Source: Glycine soja (Eukaryota; Streptophyta; Magnoliopsida; Fabales; Fabaceae). Taken from it: 64,000 bases of DNA. The stretch lies in contig NC_041008.1 in NCBI RefSeq assembly GCF_004193775.1, positions 18,433,731 through 18,497,730 of the forward strand. The letters are read 5' to 3'. A program made the translations under genes and the position numbers. Each line of letters opens with the position of its first letter. Position 1 is the first letter of the stretch. Under the pieces are notes generated by a model. It did not search any database. It was not told the DNA's origin and saw only the letters and a program-made list of their open reading frames with translations. This document shows, in pieces, positions 53,789 through 64,000 of the stretch.

Positions 53789-55891
53789 TGTCGCAACCTA
53801 CCCTTCGGCGGGAGGGCGACGCGTGACTCGCGGGTTGCGTGTTCCACGAAAGGAATACGCGCGGAGTCGCCACCAACGTTTATTTGAGGAAAACGTCGGA
53901 AAAACCGGAAAAGACGCAATCTACGAACTTTTAAGTGAAAGGTTCGGGAGTTGTATTTACGCACGGGGAAGGTATTAGCACCCCACACGTCCGTCCCAAG
54001 GGACGGCAGCCTTTAATCGAATGTGCAAACATGACTTTGATTTTTATGTTCCCTTTTATGTTCTTATATCCTTTATACCCTTTATATTTTTTTCTTTTTT
54101 GTGGTCGACAAGGGTGTTTCCCTTTGCTCCTACGTATTCCTCAATTTGTGATGAGGAAATCAGACCTACGTAGTTCTTTCGGAACAAAGTGTTTGGTTAA
54201 GTTGTTTTTGTCATTTTTGCAAAATATGTTTTTATTGAACAAAAGGTCATTTAAGGTGTTGAACCATTAAACGGTCTTTTGATTTTGAAAGGGGAGAAAC
54301 GTTAAGGCGTTGGACCATTAACGATCTCTTGGGGTGGTCGACAAAAGCGGGGCTTTTGCTCCTACGTATCCTCAATTGCGATGAGGAAATCAGACCTACG
54401 TAGTTCTTGCAAAAGCGGTAAAGTCACATGTTGATTTTATGCTTTTGAACGGTCCATGTTAACCGATAAAAGCAAAGAGGACCGTTTAAGGCGTTGGGCC
54501 TTAAAACGGTTTTTAGTGATTTTTCGGAAAAAAACTTGATTTGTGAGTTGATTTTAGTCTTAGTTTCACTTTGGTTATTAATCAATTCATTCAAGGAAAC
54601 TTCCAAAGAAAAACGTCCGATTGATTTTTTTTATTATTTTATTCAAAGATATTTTGATTATTTTATTATTATTTTTCAAGATATTTTGATTATTTTATTA
54701 TTATTTTACTTTTTTTGGTTTAACCGAGGTTATAGCGTGAACGATCGGTTAGATTTCGTTTTAACAGTGATTAAACGAGATTACAACACAAATGATCGGT
54801 TGAAATTCATTTTATCATTTATTAGACGAGAAAACGGCTTAAATAAATGGTTAAAGCACGTTAAAAACGGAAGAAAAGAAAACTGAAAGTAAACGAAATT
54901 AAAGTGAAAGTAGACAAAACAAGAAATGAATTGAAAGTCTCGAATTCGAAAACTTACCCGTTGAAGAACGAAGAACGAACGAAGAACGGATGAAGAACGG
55001 TGAAGAACGATGAAGAATTTCCACAGAATCGCTTACGGAAGCGTTTCGGAAGCGCCTCGGCTTAGATTTTCTTCACGGAAACGATTTTTCCAAGCAAATT
55101 CGAAAGAGAGAGAAGTGCCAAAGGGGCTGAACCTTTTGAAACAGCTCCCCCCTCCCCTATTTATAGAAAAAAAAGGAGGTGCTTGCCGCCCAAAGACTTA
55201 ATGAAGAAGATTTCTAAGCGCACCCGAATTACTAAGTTCACCCCCCCTTTTCGTATTTTACGGAAAAGTTACGGAAGCCTTACGGAACTGTTTTCGAATT
55301 TGATTTTCATCTTTTTTCTTTTCCCTTTTACCAATGTTAAGTGGAATATGCTTACCCAAGGTTTTCGGAAATTTTACGGAAGTATTACGGAAGCCGCGGA
55401 AGCCCCGAAAACCATTTTTCAAAAACGTGGAGGAGCTTGCCGCCCAGTTGCTTCCTCCTTAAGCAACCCAACTTCCAAAATGTTCTAGAAGGGCCTAGAT
55501 TTGAATTGCTATTTACACCCCTATCTTGATAAGTTCACCCCCTTACCTTTTTTGGTGATTCTTTTTTCGTAAAGTTACGGAAACTTACGAATCTCGTAAC
55601 GATACTTGTTTTCTTTCCGTAATGTTATGGAACCTTGCGGATTACATAATCATCGCCCTTTTGACTTACGGAATGTTACGGAACCTCACTTAATTATGCA
55701 ACGATGCTTCCATTTGATTTTCGGTGTGTCACGGAAACTTACGGATTGTGCATCAATATATTTTTTTGGTTTTTCGGCATGTCCTGGAATTTCACAAATT
55801 GCCCAATGATGGATGCCAAGCACCTCACAAGGACCAAAGAAAGGTCGCATGTCATCAAGCAAAGGTCCCCGGACGAAATTAGGGTATGACA
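53789..55891 (-). repeat. E2 5' LTR, copy B
   Basis: 2,103 bases, same ends and content as copy A plus one extra 11-base unit. It is followed on the right by GTGTG (55892-55896) and G1 pol. Joined on the left to a primer site, so it is the true 5' LTR of E2. Confidence 0.92.
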
Positions 55892-55896
55892 GTGTG

Positions 55897-56388
55897 TATA
55901 GCCCATGAGGCATCACCCTAGACTTGGCTTGTAAACAAGCCACACACCTAGTGCAATGCTTATGGACATCTTTCTTCATATGGGGCCTATAAAACTTTTC
56001 TTTGAGTAAGACAAGGGTCTTGTCTATCCCAAAGTGGCCCATGAGCCCACCCTCATGGCTCTCTTTCACAAGTAATTTCCTAATGGATCCTTAGGGTATG
56101 CAAAGCTTTCCCTCTTTGAACAAATACCCCTCAGCCAAATAGAATCCATCTTGGGCCTTTTCCCACAACTACCGTAAATGAGAGAGAAATGTCAATCTAA
56201 ATCATACAAGTCCCTAATATTATCAAATCCTAAAATTTGAGCTTCTAGGGAGCAAAACAATGTGTGTCTCCTAGAGAGGGCATCAACTACCACATTTGTT
56301 TTTCCTTTTTTGTATTTGATAACATATGGAAATTGCTCTAGGTTCTCTACCCATTTTGCATGCCTCTTGTTTAACTTGCTTTTCCCTC
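55897..56388 (-). pseudogene. G1 RNase H end and integrase zinc-binding domain
   Basis: Leftward from the S3 insertion: [33 protein letters not shown] (end of RNase H/connection), then after an in-frame stop near 56090 the H2C2 integrase domain (GHFGIDKTLVLLKEKF...HCTRCVACLQAKSR). It was continuous with 39583 before E2 inserted between the zinc domain and the core. Confidence 0.88.
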
Positions 56389-57149
56389 TAATGTGTAGAA
56401 GCAAAGCTTCATGGTGAATCAAAGGTGATTCAAAGGTGTTTTGATGATAACAATGATGATAGCAAAAGATGATGACAAAGGTGATGACAAAAAGCTCAAA
56501 AATCAATCAAAGAACAACTCAAGTGAATCAAAGATCAATCAAGAACAATTCAAGAGTTCAAGATAAGAATCAAGAAGAATTCAAGACTCAAGAAGAAAGT
56601 TTAAAGTCAAGAATCAAGATTCAAGGTTCAAGACCTCAAGAATCAAGATCAAGATTCAAGACTCAAGATTCAAGAATCAAGAGAAGGCTTAATCAAGATA
56701 AGTATGAAAAGGTTTTTCTCAAAAATTGAATAGCACATGGTTTTTCTCAAAACATGTTTACCAAAGAGTTTTTATTCTCTGGTAATCGATTACCAGATTG
56801 TTGTAATCGATTACCAGTAGGAAAATGGATTGAAAAAGTTTTCAAATTGAATTTGCAACGTTCCAATTAATTTCAAAAAGCTGTAATCGATTACAATGTT
56901 TTGGTAATCGATTACCAGTGCCTTTGAAAGTTGAAATTAAAATTCAAATGTGAAGAGTCACATCCTTTCACACAAAAGCTTTGTGTAATCAATTACACTG
57001 ATTTGGTAATCAATTACCAGTGTTTGTTTCTGAAAAAAATAAAAAAGATGTAACTCTTCAAAAGGTTTTTGACTTTTTCAAATTGGTTTTAAGTTTTTCT
57101 AAAAGTTATAACTCTTCTAAATGGTCCTCTTGGCCAGACATGAAGAGTC

Positions 57150-57157
57150 TATAAAAG
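57150..57157 (+). promoter_or_regulatory. TATA box of S3 LTR
   Basis: TATAAAAG in GAGTCTATAAAAGCAAGGC. Predicts transcription start near 57180 and places all hairpins in the transcript leader. Confidence 0.6.
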
Positions 57158-57336
57158 CAAGGCTTTGATTTGCTTTTCAATACACTTTTTACATTCATTC
57201 AATCAATCCTTTACAAGCCTTGAATCTCTTTGAACTTCTTCTTCTTCTTTGTACCAAAAGCTTTCTGAAGTTTTTTGGTTTTCTAAACCTGGAAAACTTG
57301 TGCTATTCATCTCTTCATTCTCTTCTCCCTTTGCCG

Positions 57337-57597
57337 AAAAGAATTCGCCAAGGACTAACCGCCTGAATTCTTTTTGTGTCTCTCTTCTCCCTTTTCCAAA
57401 AGAACGAAGGACTAACCGCCTGAATTCTTTTGTGTCTCCCTTCTCCCTTGTCAAAGAATTCAAAACGACACAGTCTAAGAATTCTTTTGATTCTTCCCTT
57501 TCCCTAATACAAAAGTGTTCAAAGGTTTAACCGCTTGAGAATTCTTTTGTATCCCCATTCACAAAGTATCAAAGGTTTAACAGCCTGAGATCTTTGT
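57337..57597 (+). repeat. Hairpin array 1 in S3 leader (loop GGACTAACCGCC-like)
   Basis: Five stems: AAAAGAATTC/GAATTCTTTT (57337-57346 with 57365-57374), CAAAAGAA/TTCTTTTG (57397-57404 with 57425-57432), AAAGAATTC/GAATTCTTT (57453-57461 with 57479-57487), ATACAAAAG/CTTTTGTAT (57507-57515 with 57544-57552), ACAAAG/CTTTGT (57561-57566 with 57592-57597). Loops 1, 2, 4 and 5 contain AAGGACTAACCGCCT or its variant AAAGGTTTAACCGCTT/AACAGCCT; loop 3 is different. Confidence 0.85.
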
Positions 57598-57602
57598 CTT
57601 AA

Positions 57603-57755
57603 CACATTGGAGGGTACATCCTTTGTGGTACAAGTAGAGGGTACATCTACTTGGGTTTGACTAAGAACAAGAGAGGGTACATCTCTTGTGGATCAGTTCT
57701 AGTGGAGGGTACATCCACTAGGTTCAAAGAGAACAAGGGAGGGTACATCCCTTGT
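57603..57755 (+). repeat. Hairpin array 2 in S3 leader (constant loop GGGTACA)
   Basis: Five units with the identical 7-base loop: CACATTGGA/TCCTTTGTG (two mismatches), then four perfect 8-bp stems: CAAGTAGA/TCTACTTG (57631-57653), ACAAGAGA/TCTCTTGT (57667-57689), CTAGTGGA/TCCACTAG (57699-57721), ACAAGGGA/TCCCTTGT (57733-57755). Stems differ from unit to unit yet always pair. Confidence 0.92.
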
Positions 57756-58076
57756 GGATATTTGCTTGTAAAAGGATTTTTACAAGGTTGAAAGAAATCT
57801 CAAGGACCGCAGGTCGCTAGGGGACTGGATGTAGGCACGGGTTGTTGCCGAACCAGTATAAAAACTCTTGTGTGTTTGTCTTCTTCTTCTCTACTCTTTT
57901 ACTTTCCACTGTGCATTTAATTTCCGCTTTTACTTTCTGTTAAGTTTCTCTTCTACTCCTCATTCTCTTAACAATTTAGTAAAAGCCTTAGAAGAGTAAT
58001 TTTTAATTAGTAAAGGTTTAGGAATAATTAATTCAACCCCCCCTTCTTAATTATTCTGAGGCCACTCGATCCAACA

Positions 58077-59152
58077 TAATGTACTTAAGTGATTGATGAT
58101 CACTATGAATGACAAATTCCTTGGAAACAAGGTAATGTTCCTAACTTTGGAGGGCTGTTATTAAGGCATAAAGCTCTTTATCATAGGTGGGGTAGTTGAG
58201 GGTTGCACTATGAAGTTTTTCACTAAAATAAGCAATAGGGTGCCCACCTTGTAACAATACAGCTCCAACTCCCACTCCAGAGGCATCACATTCTAGCTCA
58301 AAAGTTTTAGAAAGGTCAGGAACAACTAGAACAGGTGCCTTAGTAAGCTTTTCTTTGAGCAAAGCAAAAACTTGCTCTTGTTTTTCACCCCAGGTAAATG
58401 CCACATTCTTCTTCACCAACTCATTGAGAGGTGATGCAATTGTAGAGAAATTAGGAACGAACATTCTATAGAAGCTTGCTAACCCATGGAAGCTCCTAAT
58501 ATCTCCCACACTTTTTGGGGTGGGCCATTCTTGGATGGCCTTGATTTTCTCAGGGTCCACTTGGACCCCATTTCTACTAACTACAAAACCTAAGAAAACT
58601 ATATTATCTACACAAAAGGTACAATTCTCTATATTTGCATAAAAGGTGTTTTTCCTAAGGACTGAAAGAACTTGCCTGAGATGTCCTAAGTGATCATCTA
58701 GGCTCCTACTGTACACTAATATCATCAAAATAAACAACTACAAATCTACCTACGAAATCCCTTAAGACATGATGCATAGGCCTCATAAAGGTGCTTGGTG
58801 CATTAGTGAGCCCAAAAGGCATCATTAGCCATTCATACAAATCAAACTTGGTCTTGAAAGCAGTTTTCCACTCATCACCCTTTTTCATCCTGATTTGGTG
58901 ATAATCACTTTTAAGATCAATTTTTGAAAAGATATTGGCACCATGCAACTCATCAAGCAAATCATCAAGTCTAGGAATGGGGTGCCTATACTTTACATTG
59001 ATGTTGTTGATGGCCCTACAATATGTACACATTCTCCACGTACCATCCTTTTTGGGCACCAACAACACTGGCACAACACATGGGCTTAGGCTCTCTTGGA
59101 ACCAACCTTTCTCCAACAATTCTTTAACCTGAGACTCTATCTCCTTAGTCTC
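58077..59152 (-). pseudogene. G1 reverse transcriptase and RNase H (N-terminal part)
   Basis: Leftward: [20 protein letters not shown] (RT start, about 59060), [34 protein letters not shown], then catalytic YFDDI (about 58725), where a frameshift moves to the next frame; [35 protein letters not shown], and RNase H with [15 protein letters not shown], ending at a stop near 58141 and at S3. The catalytic FDD is intact. The stop near 59152 and the frameshift prevent a continuous polyprotein. Confidence 0.92.
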
Positions 59153-60157
59153 CTAAAGGTTTGTCCTATAGGCTGGCCTATTAGGAAGGCTTGCTCCTGG
59201 GACTAAATCTATTTGGTGTTCTATTCCCCTTAAAGGAGGTAGCCCAAGTGGTATCTCTTTGGGAAATATATCACCAAATTCATGTAAAAGTTCTTGGACC
59301 TTTGTGGATAAGGTCTCAAATGTAGGAATTGTGACAGTGCTAAGGGATGTTTCCCTTGATAGGAGAAGGTAGAAAGATTGTTTAAGAAGGAGTGCTCTTT
59401 TAATATCACCCTTTGTTGCAAAATGATTTTCCTTCTTAACAATCTTCTTGGAGGAATCCTTTCCCTCTTTTTCCTGCCCCTTGGCCTTTGAAGACAAGGC
59501 CTTACTATCCTTCTTTTTCTTTTGTTTTTCTACTTTTTCTTCCTCATCCCTCTTATCTTTCATAGTTAGTTGATCTTTGGCCACCTGTGAAGGTGTTTGA
59601 GGATGCAACACAAATTTAGTGTCAAGATGGGTGAGGGTAATCTCATTAGTTAGGCCATTATAAATGATCTTCCTATCAAATTGCCACGACCTTCCTAAAA
59701 GAATATGTCCTGCCTCCATGGGAACTATATCATAATTAACTTCATCCTTATATGTCCCAATGGAGAAAGGTACCTTCACTTGTTGGTTAACTATGATTTC
59801 CCCTTGCTCATTGAGCCATTGAAGTTTATAAGGTTTTGGGTGGGGAATGATAATAAGGTTCAACTTGGAAACTAATCTTGTGCTACAACAATTGCAACAA
59901 GATCCACTATCCACAATGAGAGAACAAGTTTTATCTAAAATTTTACACCTTGTATGAAAGATGTTCTCTCTTTGGGATTGAGATAGATCACAAGATTGCC
60001 CTCCAAGGAGCCTTCTAACCATTAAGAGGTCACCTTCTTCATGGGGATAGACTTCCTCACTAGACTCTTCACCCCTTACTTCATCTTCACTTCCACTAGA
60101 GGAAGGGCAAGAAGTAGTCTCCTCTTGACTACTATAAATGTCTTGACCCCTCATGAT
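59153..60157 (-). pseudogene. G1 protease and linker to RT
   Basis: Starts at the zinc-knuckle end and runs leftward: an acidic Ser/Glu stretch, then [18 protein letters not shown] with the DSG of the aspartic protease (about 59910), [20 protein letters not shown] (typical Gly-Arg-Pro/Ser block), a Lys/Glu-rich linker (59460-59560) and [21 protein letters not shown] leading to the RT, with a stop near 59153. About 335 codons open. Confidence 0.9.
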
Positions 60158-60159
60158 CA

Positions 60160-61103
60160 TGGTTTTCTTTGTGGGGCATTGAGAGGCAATGTGACCTCTC
60201 CCAAGACATTTGAAGCATTTAATGTTGCTAGTCCTTTCTTGGGAACTAGTCTTAGGGGTTTATTTCTCTATGGTCTTACCCTTATCTTCCTTGGGTTTTG
60301 AAGGTGCAGCCCCCAAAATTCCATGGGCTTGGTCCTTCCTTGGATAAGAGTGAGAGCCATAAGATTTTGAAGAAGGCTTTTTTTTTAAGTTGTTGCTCCA
60401 CTCTTATACAAAGTTGTACTAGCTCATCTAGGTCCCTATATGGAAGGAGTTCAACCTTGTCCCTCACTTCTATATTAAGCCCACTAAGGAACCTAGCTAT
60501 GTTTGTTCTTTCCTCCTCCCTAAGTCCAGCTCTTAAAAGGAGTAGTTTCATTTGTTGTCTATATTCTTCAACACTCATACTCCCTTGTCTAAGCCTTTGG
60601 AGCTTGTCCATAAGCTCCCTTTCAGAGTAGGAGGGAATGTGCCTCTTCCTAAGGTCACTCTTAAGATCATTCCAATACTCTACTGGAGGATCCCCATGAA
60701 TCCTTTGTTCCCTAACAAGGGAAATCCACCAATAGAGGGCATACCCTTGAAAGCTAAGGGTGGCCAATGGAACTTTTCTCTCTTCGCTAATGTGATGGCA
60801 AGTAAAGAGTTGTTCAACCTTCATTTCCCAATCTAAGTAGGCCTCAACATTATCTTTTCCATGGAAATATGAGAGGCTAATGTTAACCTCTTGTGGCCTT
60901 CTATCCTTTTCTCTTCTTTGAGAGTGATGTTTAGTATGTGAACTATGACGCCCTCTATAATAGTCGCTAAGTTCTTCACTTAAACTCTTGCAAGAGTCAT
61001 GACTACTATAGGAGACATGTTTTTCTCTTTTCATTTCTTTCATTATTTTTCTTCTTTCTTCCTCTCTTATTTTCTCTCTTTCATCTTGACTTATTTCTTC
61101 CAC
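60160..61103 (-). pseudogene. G1 gag with CCHC zinc knuckle, frameshifted
   Basis: Starts about 61103 with a charged Glu/Arg/Lys region, then the Retrotrans_gag domain (VEAYLDWEMKVEQLF, YALYWWISLVREQ, YSERELMDKLQRLRQGSMSVEEY, RFLSGLNIEVRDKVELLPY). A frameshift occurs in an A-run (60376-60387 on the plus strand); the correct frame then reads a Ser/Pro-rich linker, a stop near 60260 and the knuckle [14 protein letters not shown] (about 60165-60215). The knuckle has the canonical CX2CX4HX4C spacing and binds nucleic acid in intact gag. Confidence 0.9.
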
Positions 61104-63085
61104 TCTTTTTTTTACCTTTTTCTTTTCTCTCTTGTTTTTCTTTCCACAACTTAAGGGATCTCAACTCATCGAATATCTTATACAAGGGGTCCTTAGGAGT
61201 TGTGGTTCTTTCTTATTGGGGGTTTGAAAACAAAAGGTAAAAGAAACTATGGTTGAAACTAGCCAAAATAAACACTAAAAGAGGTGTGAAAGATAAGGTA
61301 AAAACTAATTGGTAAAAGACAAGCTATCTAGGCGGTTTGACAATGGAGGGTAAAGAAAATAAGCTATGAAAGTAAGCAAGAAATGCAAACTAGGCGGATC
61401 CTAAGAGTGTTTGGATGACCTCATTTAAGGTTCCCAACAAAACACTCACTATCCTAAGGGAAAATTGCCTAAAATTATTACACACAAATGGAAGTAGGGT
61501 GACCTATTGGAGGCTCCCAACTTACTTCCAATGAAAGGCCTTTTTGTTACAAAGTTTGAAAGCAGAGAAAATTGCCAATTACAAATTACAAAAAAAAATC
61601 CTCAATTTTGGTGGCTATTCTCTCTTTTGTGTTTCACTCAATTTGGAGTGCTTCTTATTCCAATAGCTCTTAAGGTGGTTGGCCCGTTACTTCTTGACTC
61701 AAATTCTTCAAGGGATTACACCAATCCTCCTTTCCAATTCCTTATATGGCAACTCACAAACAAGGAAACAAAGAGACAAGCAATAACCAAAGACCAAAAA
61801 ATGAGATGAAAGCTAAACCAAAAGAGTTTTGGCAAGACAAATTTTCAAGGATGATTCAACAACTAAAGCAATGAAAAGCACATAAAAGCAAGGTAGGACT
61901 CAAAGAGAAACTTAGAATGGCTCTAGAGTAGAGTAAAAAAACTAAAAAAAAAGACTCAAGAAACCTCTAGTTTTGGCACTTGTTTTCACAATAATTTTCA
62001 ATTGAAATTTCAGAACTAGGATTGGTATAAAATAGGCACCAATTATAGAACAAATTTTGAGCCAAAACAACAAGCACACTTCCCTTTCACCTTTTTTTTC
62101 CTGGACACTGATTTTTCTGCCAACTTGTGTGATTTTTATTATTTTTTCCTTTAATCCAAATCACTTGGTTATTTTTTTATAATTTTGGTCCATATGTCTA
62201 GAAATTCAGTAAAACTTTCAGCTCAAAACACGTAGTTACCAGCTCCCAGTAATTTATACAAGTTCGTATGTTCAAGCTGTCAGCACTAGCGATTTCAACC
62301 TAGAAATCAAGAGTAATGTTTATGTTGCTTAAGGCTTGGATATTTACAATTTGTGTTTGCTTATGCTCAATTATCTTGAATAACACAATTCAAGAGAGCT
62401 TAAGACTTATTTGATTCACAAACCCAGCCACAACTCAGCCCCACAACTCAACTTCATCATAGGCATCATGTGTAGGAATCTTAGAAAACAAAAAAGAGTT
62501 CAACAACGAGACTACTTCTAGGAATTGATTTAGAACATGTTATGAACTAAATAACATGCATGAATTAGACTCAAAATTCAAAAGATAGGCTAAGAATGAC
62601 AAGAATACATGAACAAATGTATCTAGAATTCAATCAACAAAAATAAAAATTCAACACAAACTTAGAACATAATGTGACAATTACTATGACTAAACGTGAC
62701 TCTAAGACAGCATGGATTAAGTGATTTACACTTAGATTTTTGTGTTTTTTTTTCTAATCAATATTTTGGAAGAAAATTTAGATCTAAGGTTCAGCACAAG
62801 AATATTATGAATGAAAAATGACAGAACCTAAAATCAACACAAAAACATGATTCAAAAGTAGATCTACAAAATTTGAACCATAGAAATGCAAGAACAAGTA
62901 TAGATCTAAGATTTAATCGGTTTATTTTTTTGAATCTACTCTAAACAGCACCAAACCACAAGACAATGGAGGATATACATGGAGAATAAGATGAAGAACA
63001 AGGAATTAAAGAGAATTCACCGAACAAAAGGATAGAGGAAGCAAAAGAACATCACCTAGATGAAGATGTTCTTGATACCACATGA
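61104..63085 (-). other. G1 leader and primer binding site
   Basis: Untranslated region between the right LTR and gag. TGGTATCAAGAAC on the minus strand (about 63067-63079), four to five bases from the LTR, resembles the initiator-Met tRNA primer site (TGGTATCA core). No gene seen. Confidence 0.6.
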
Positions 63086-64000
63086 TGTAAGATCCATTGG
63101 AGCTTGTAGGCTTAGGATATTCTTCATCAATGGATTCCTTTGCTTCTTGGAAGATGAATGGCAGCGGAATGGAGAAGGAAGAGAGAGAGAAGACGCCACT
63201 TCAAGGAGAAGATGAGTCTAGAAGAAGCTCACCACCATAGGAGGCCATGAATAAGAGCTTGGAGGAAGAAAGAGATGAATGAAAGGAGAGGAAGAGAAGA
63301 GCACGAAATTTTATGCTCTGAAAGAGCTCTGAAATCTGAAGTTTAATTTTCAAATCATCAAAGTTGAAAAAAATGCACACACATGACCTCTATTTATAGC
63401 CTAAGTGTCACACAAAATTGGAGGGAAATTTGAATTTCAATTCAAATTTCACTTGAATTTGAAATTGAATTTGTGGAGCCAAACTTTGGAGCCAAAATTT
63501 CACTAATTAAGATTAGTGAATATTAGTTATGGTTCATCCCACTAATCCAAGATCAATTCCAAGATTCTCCACTAAGTGTGCTTAGGTGTCATGAGACATG
63601 TAAAGCATGAAGGACATGCACAAAGTGTGACTATATGATGTGGCAATGGGATGTAGTAAGCAAATGCTCATCTCCCCCTCTAAAATTTAATTTGATTGGG
63701 CTTCTACCAATTCAATTAAATTTATTTCCAACCACACACATCAAATATTCACTTAGTGCATGTGAAATTACAAAACTACCGCTAATACAAAAACTAGTCT
63801 AGGTGTCCTAAAATACAAAGGCTGAAAAATCCTATATTTCTAGGGTACCCTACCTACATTATGGAGCCCTAAATACAAGGACCAAATATAATGACATCCT
63901 AGTCTAATATGTATAAAGATAATAGGACCCAACCTTGGCCCATGGGCTCAGAAATCTACCCTGAGGTTCATGAAAACCCTAGGGCCTTCTTCAGCAGCTC
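63086..64000 (-). repeat. G1 5' LTR, cut by the window end
   Basis: Matches 36440-37354 throughout; differences are scattered substitutions and small indels. TATA box at 63390-63399 (minus). Its outer boundary lies beyond the window. Confidence 0.88.

Larger units (their letters stand above)
42243..55891 (-). mobile_element. E2: Tat/Ogre-like gypsy element with gag but no pol (TSD gtgtg)
   Basis: Right to left: LTR B (53789-55891), primer site and leader (52092-53788), broken gag (50035-52091), an inserted solo LTR S2 (49118-49852), long tandem-repeat region (42560-48420), polypurine tract and 3' LTR remnant (42243-42535). No protease, RT or integrase is found anywhere in the 13.6 kb. Gag resembles that of the Tat/Ogre lineage, whose members often carry large satellite-forming repeats between the coding region and 3' LTR. 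Probably a non-autonomous family, similar in plan to the soybean SNRE-type elements I know of; that link is an inference. Confidence 0.78.
56394..58076 (+). mobile_element. Solo LTR S3 (S family), TSD taatg
   Basis: 1,683 bases, TGTAGAAGCAAAGC...CCACTCGATCCAACA, flanked by TAATG at 56389-56393 and 58077-58081. It sits in the RNase H part of G1 pol, opposite to G1. TATA box TATAAAAG at 57150-57157; six TAATCGATTA-type palindromes upstream of it (56780-57020); two hairpin arrays downstream (57337-57780), in what would be the R-U5 leader. Confidence 0.94.
36440..64000 (-). mobile_element. G1: Ty3/gypsy retrotransposon, minus strand, split by nested insertions
   Basis: Homologous LTRs start at 36440 and 63086 (TGTAAG(C/A)TCCA(C/T)TGGAGCTTG), and between them gypsy domains appear in correct order on the minus strand: gag 61.1-60.2 kb, protease 60.1-59.2, RT-RNase H 59.1-58.1 and 56.4-56.2, integrase zinc domain 56.1-55.9, integrase core 39.58-39.17, integrase C-terminus 37.56-37.30. 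Removing S1 (37557-39171), the E2 complex (39584-55891) and S3 (56394-58076) leaves about 8 kb, a normal gypsy size. The right LTR runs off the window. RT-integrase order and similarity point to a chromovirus (CRM- or Reina-like); no chromodomain is visible. Confidence 0.88.

Noticed and set aside
56437..58076. S3 start set at TGTTTTGATGATAAC
   Set aside because: The perfect TAATG duplication and the ends of S1 and S2 place the start 43 bases further left, at 56394.
60298..60836. Plus-strand ORFs of 94-110 codons
   Set aside because: Shadows of the G1 gag on the minus strand.

Overview
The window is nuclear DNA of a flowering plant, very probably a legume of the soybean type. Genes have many short introns with plant-type splice sites, encode plant-specific families (a DOG1-domain protein, a plant acyl-CoA oxidase, a GH1 beta-glucosidase), and sit beside large nested LTR retrotransposons whose style (including long LTRs full of TAATCGATTA palindromes) I associate with soybean relatives. 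The species is inferred, not proven.

Region 1, about 1-29,600, is genic. It holds the 3' end of a peroxisomal acyl-CoA oxidase 4 gene (+), a single-exon DOG1-domain gene (-), a cluster of small AT-rich foldback elements (4.2-7.4 kb), a complete 20-exon SAC-domain phosphoinositide phosphatase gene (-, 594 aa by my splicing) and a complete 13-exon beta-glucosidase gene (-, 512 aa). Both large genes stay open although each has a big intronic insertion: a solo-LTR-like element containing a LINE in the SAC gene, and a full copia element in antisense in the beta-glucosidase gene.

Region 2, about 29,600-36,440, is intergenic. It carries a second copy of the solo-LTR-like element, precisely bounded by an 8-11 bp direct repeat, and two broken MuDR-type N-terminal gene fragments flanking a 155-bp tandem repeat.

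Region 3, 36,440-64,000, is one Ty3/gypsy element (called G1 here, minus strand) blown apart by later insertions. Its gag, protease, RT, RNase H and integrase pieces can be read in order from right to left between an LTR at 63,086 onward and one at 36,440. Into its pol gene went two solo LTRs of one family (S1, TSD ccaac; S3, TSD taatg) and a Tat/Ogre-like, gag-only element (E2, TSD gtgtg). E2 itself received a third, shorter solo LTR (S2, TSD tccta). A 2.66-kb piece (E2 LTR + G1 flank + start of S3) is present twice, nearly identical, and joined at an 8-bp microhomology.

The most striking signal is structural. The S-family LTR leader holds two consecutive series of hairpins whose loops are constant (GGGTACA; GGACTAACCGCCT-like) while the stems differ in sequence but still pair. 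The E2 region contains a 12-copy 127-bp satellite and a ~24-bp minisatellite in which paralogous units also differ by compensatory stem changes. This looks like selection on, or a copying process that preserves, RNA/DNA hairpins in untranslated parts of retrotransposons. No bacterial features, CRISPR arrays, rRNA or convincing tRNA genes were seen.
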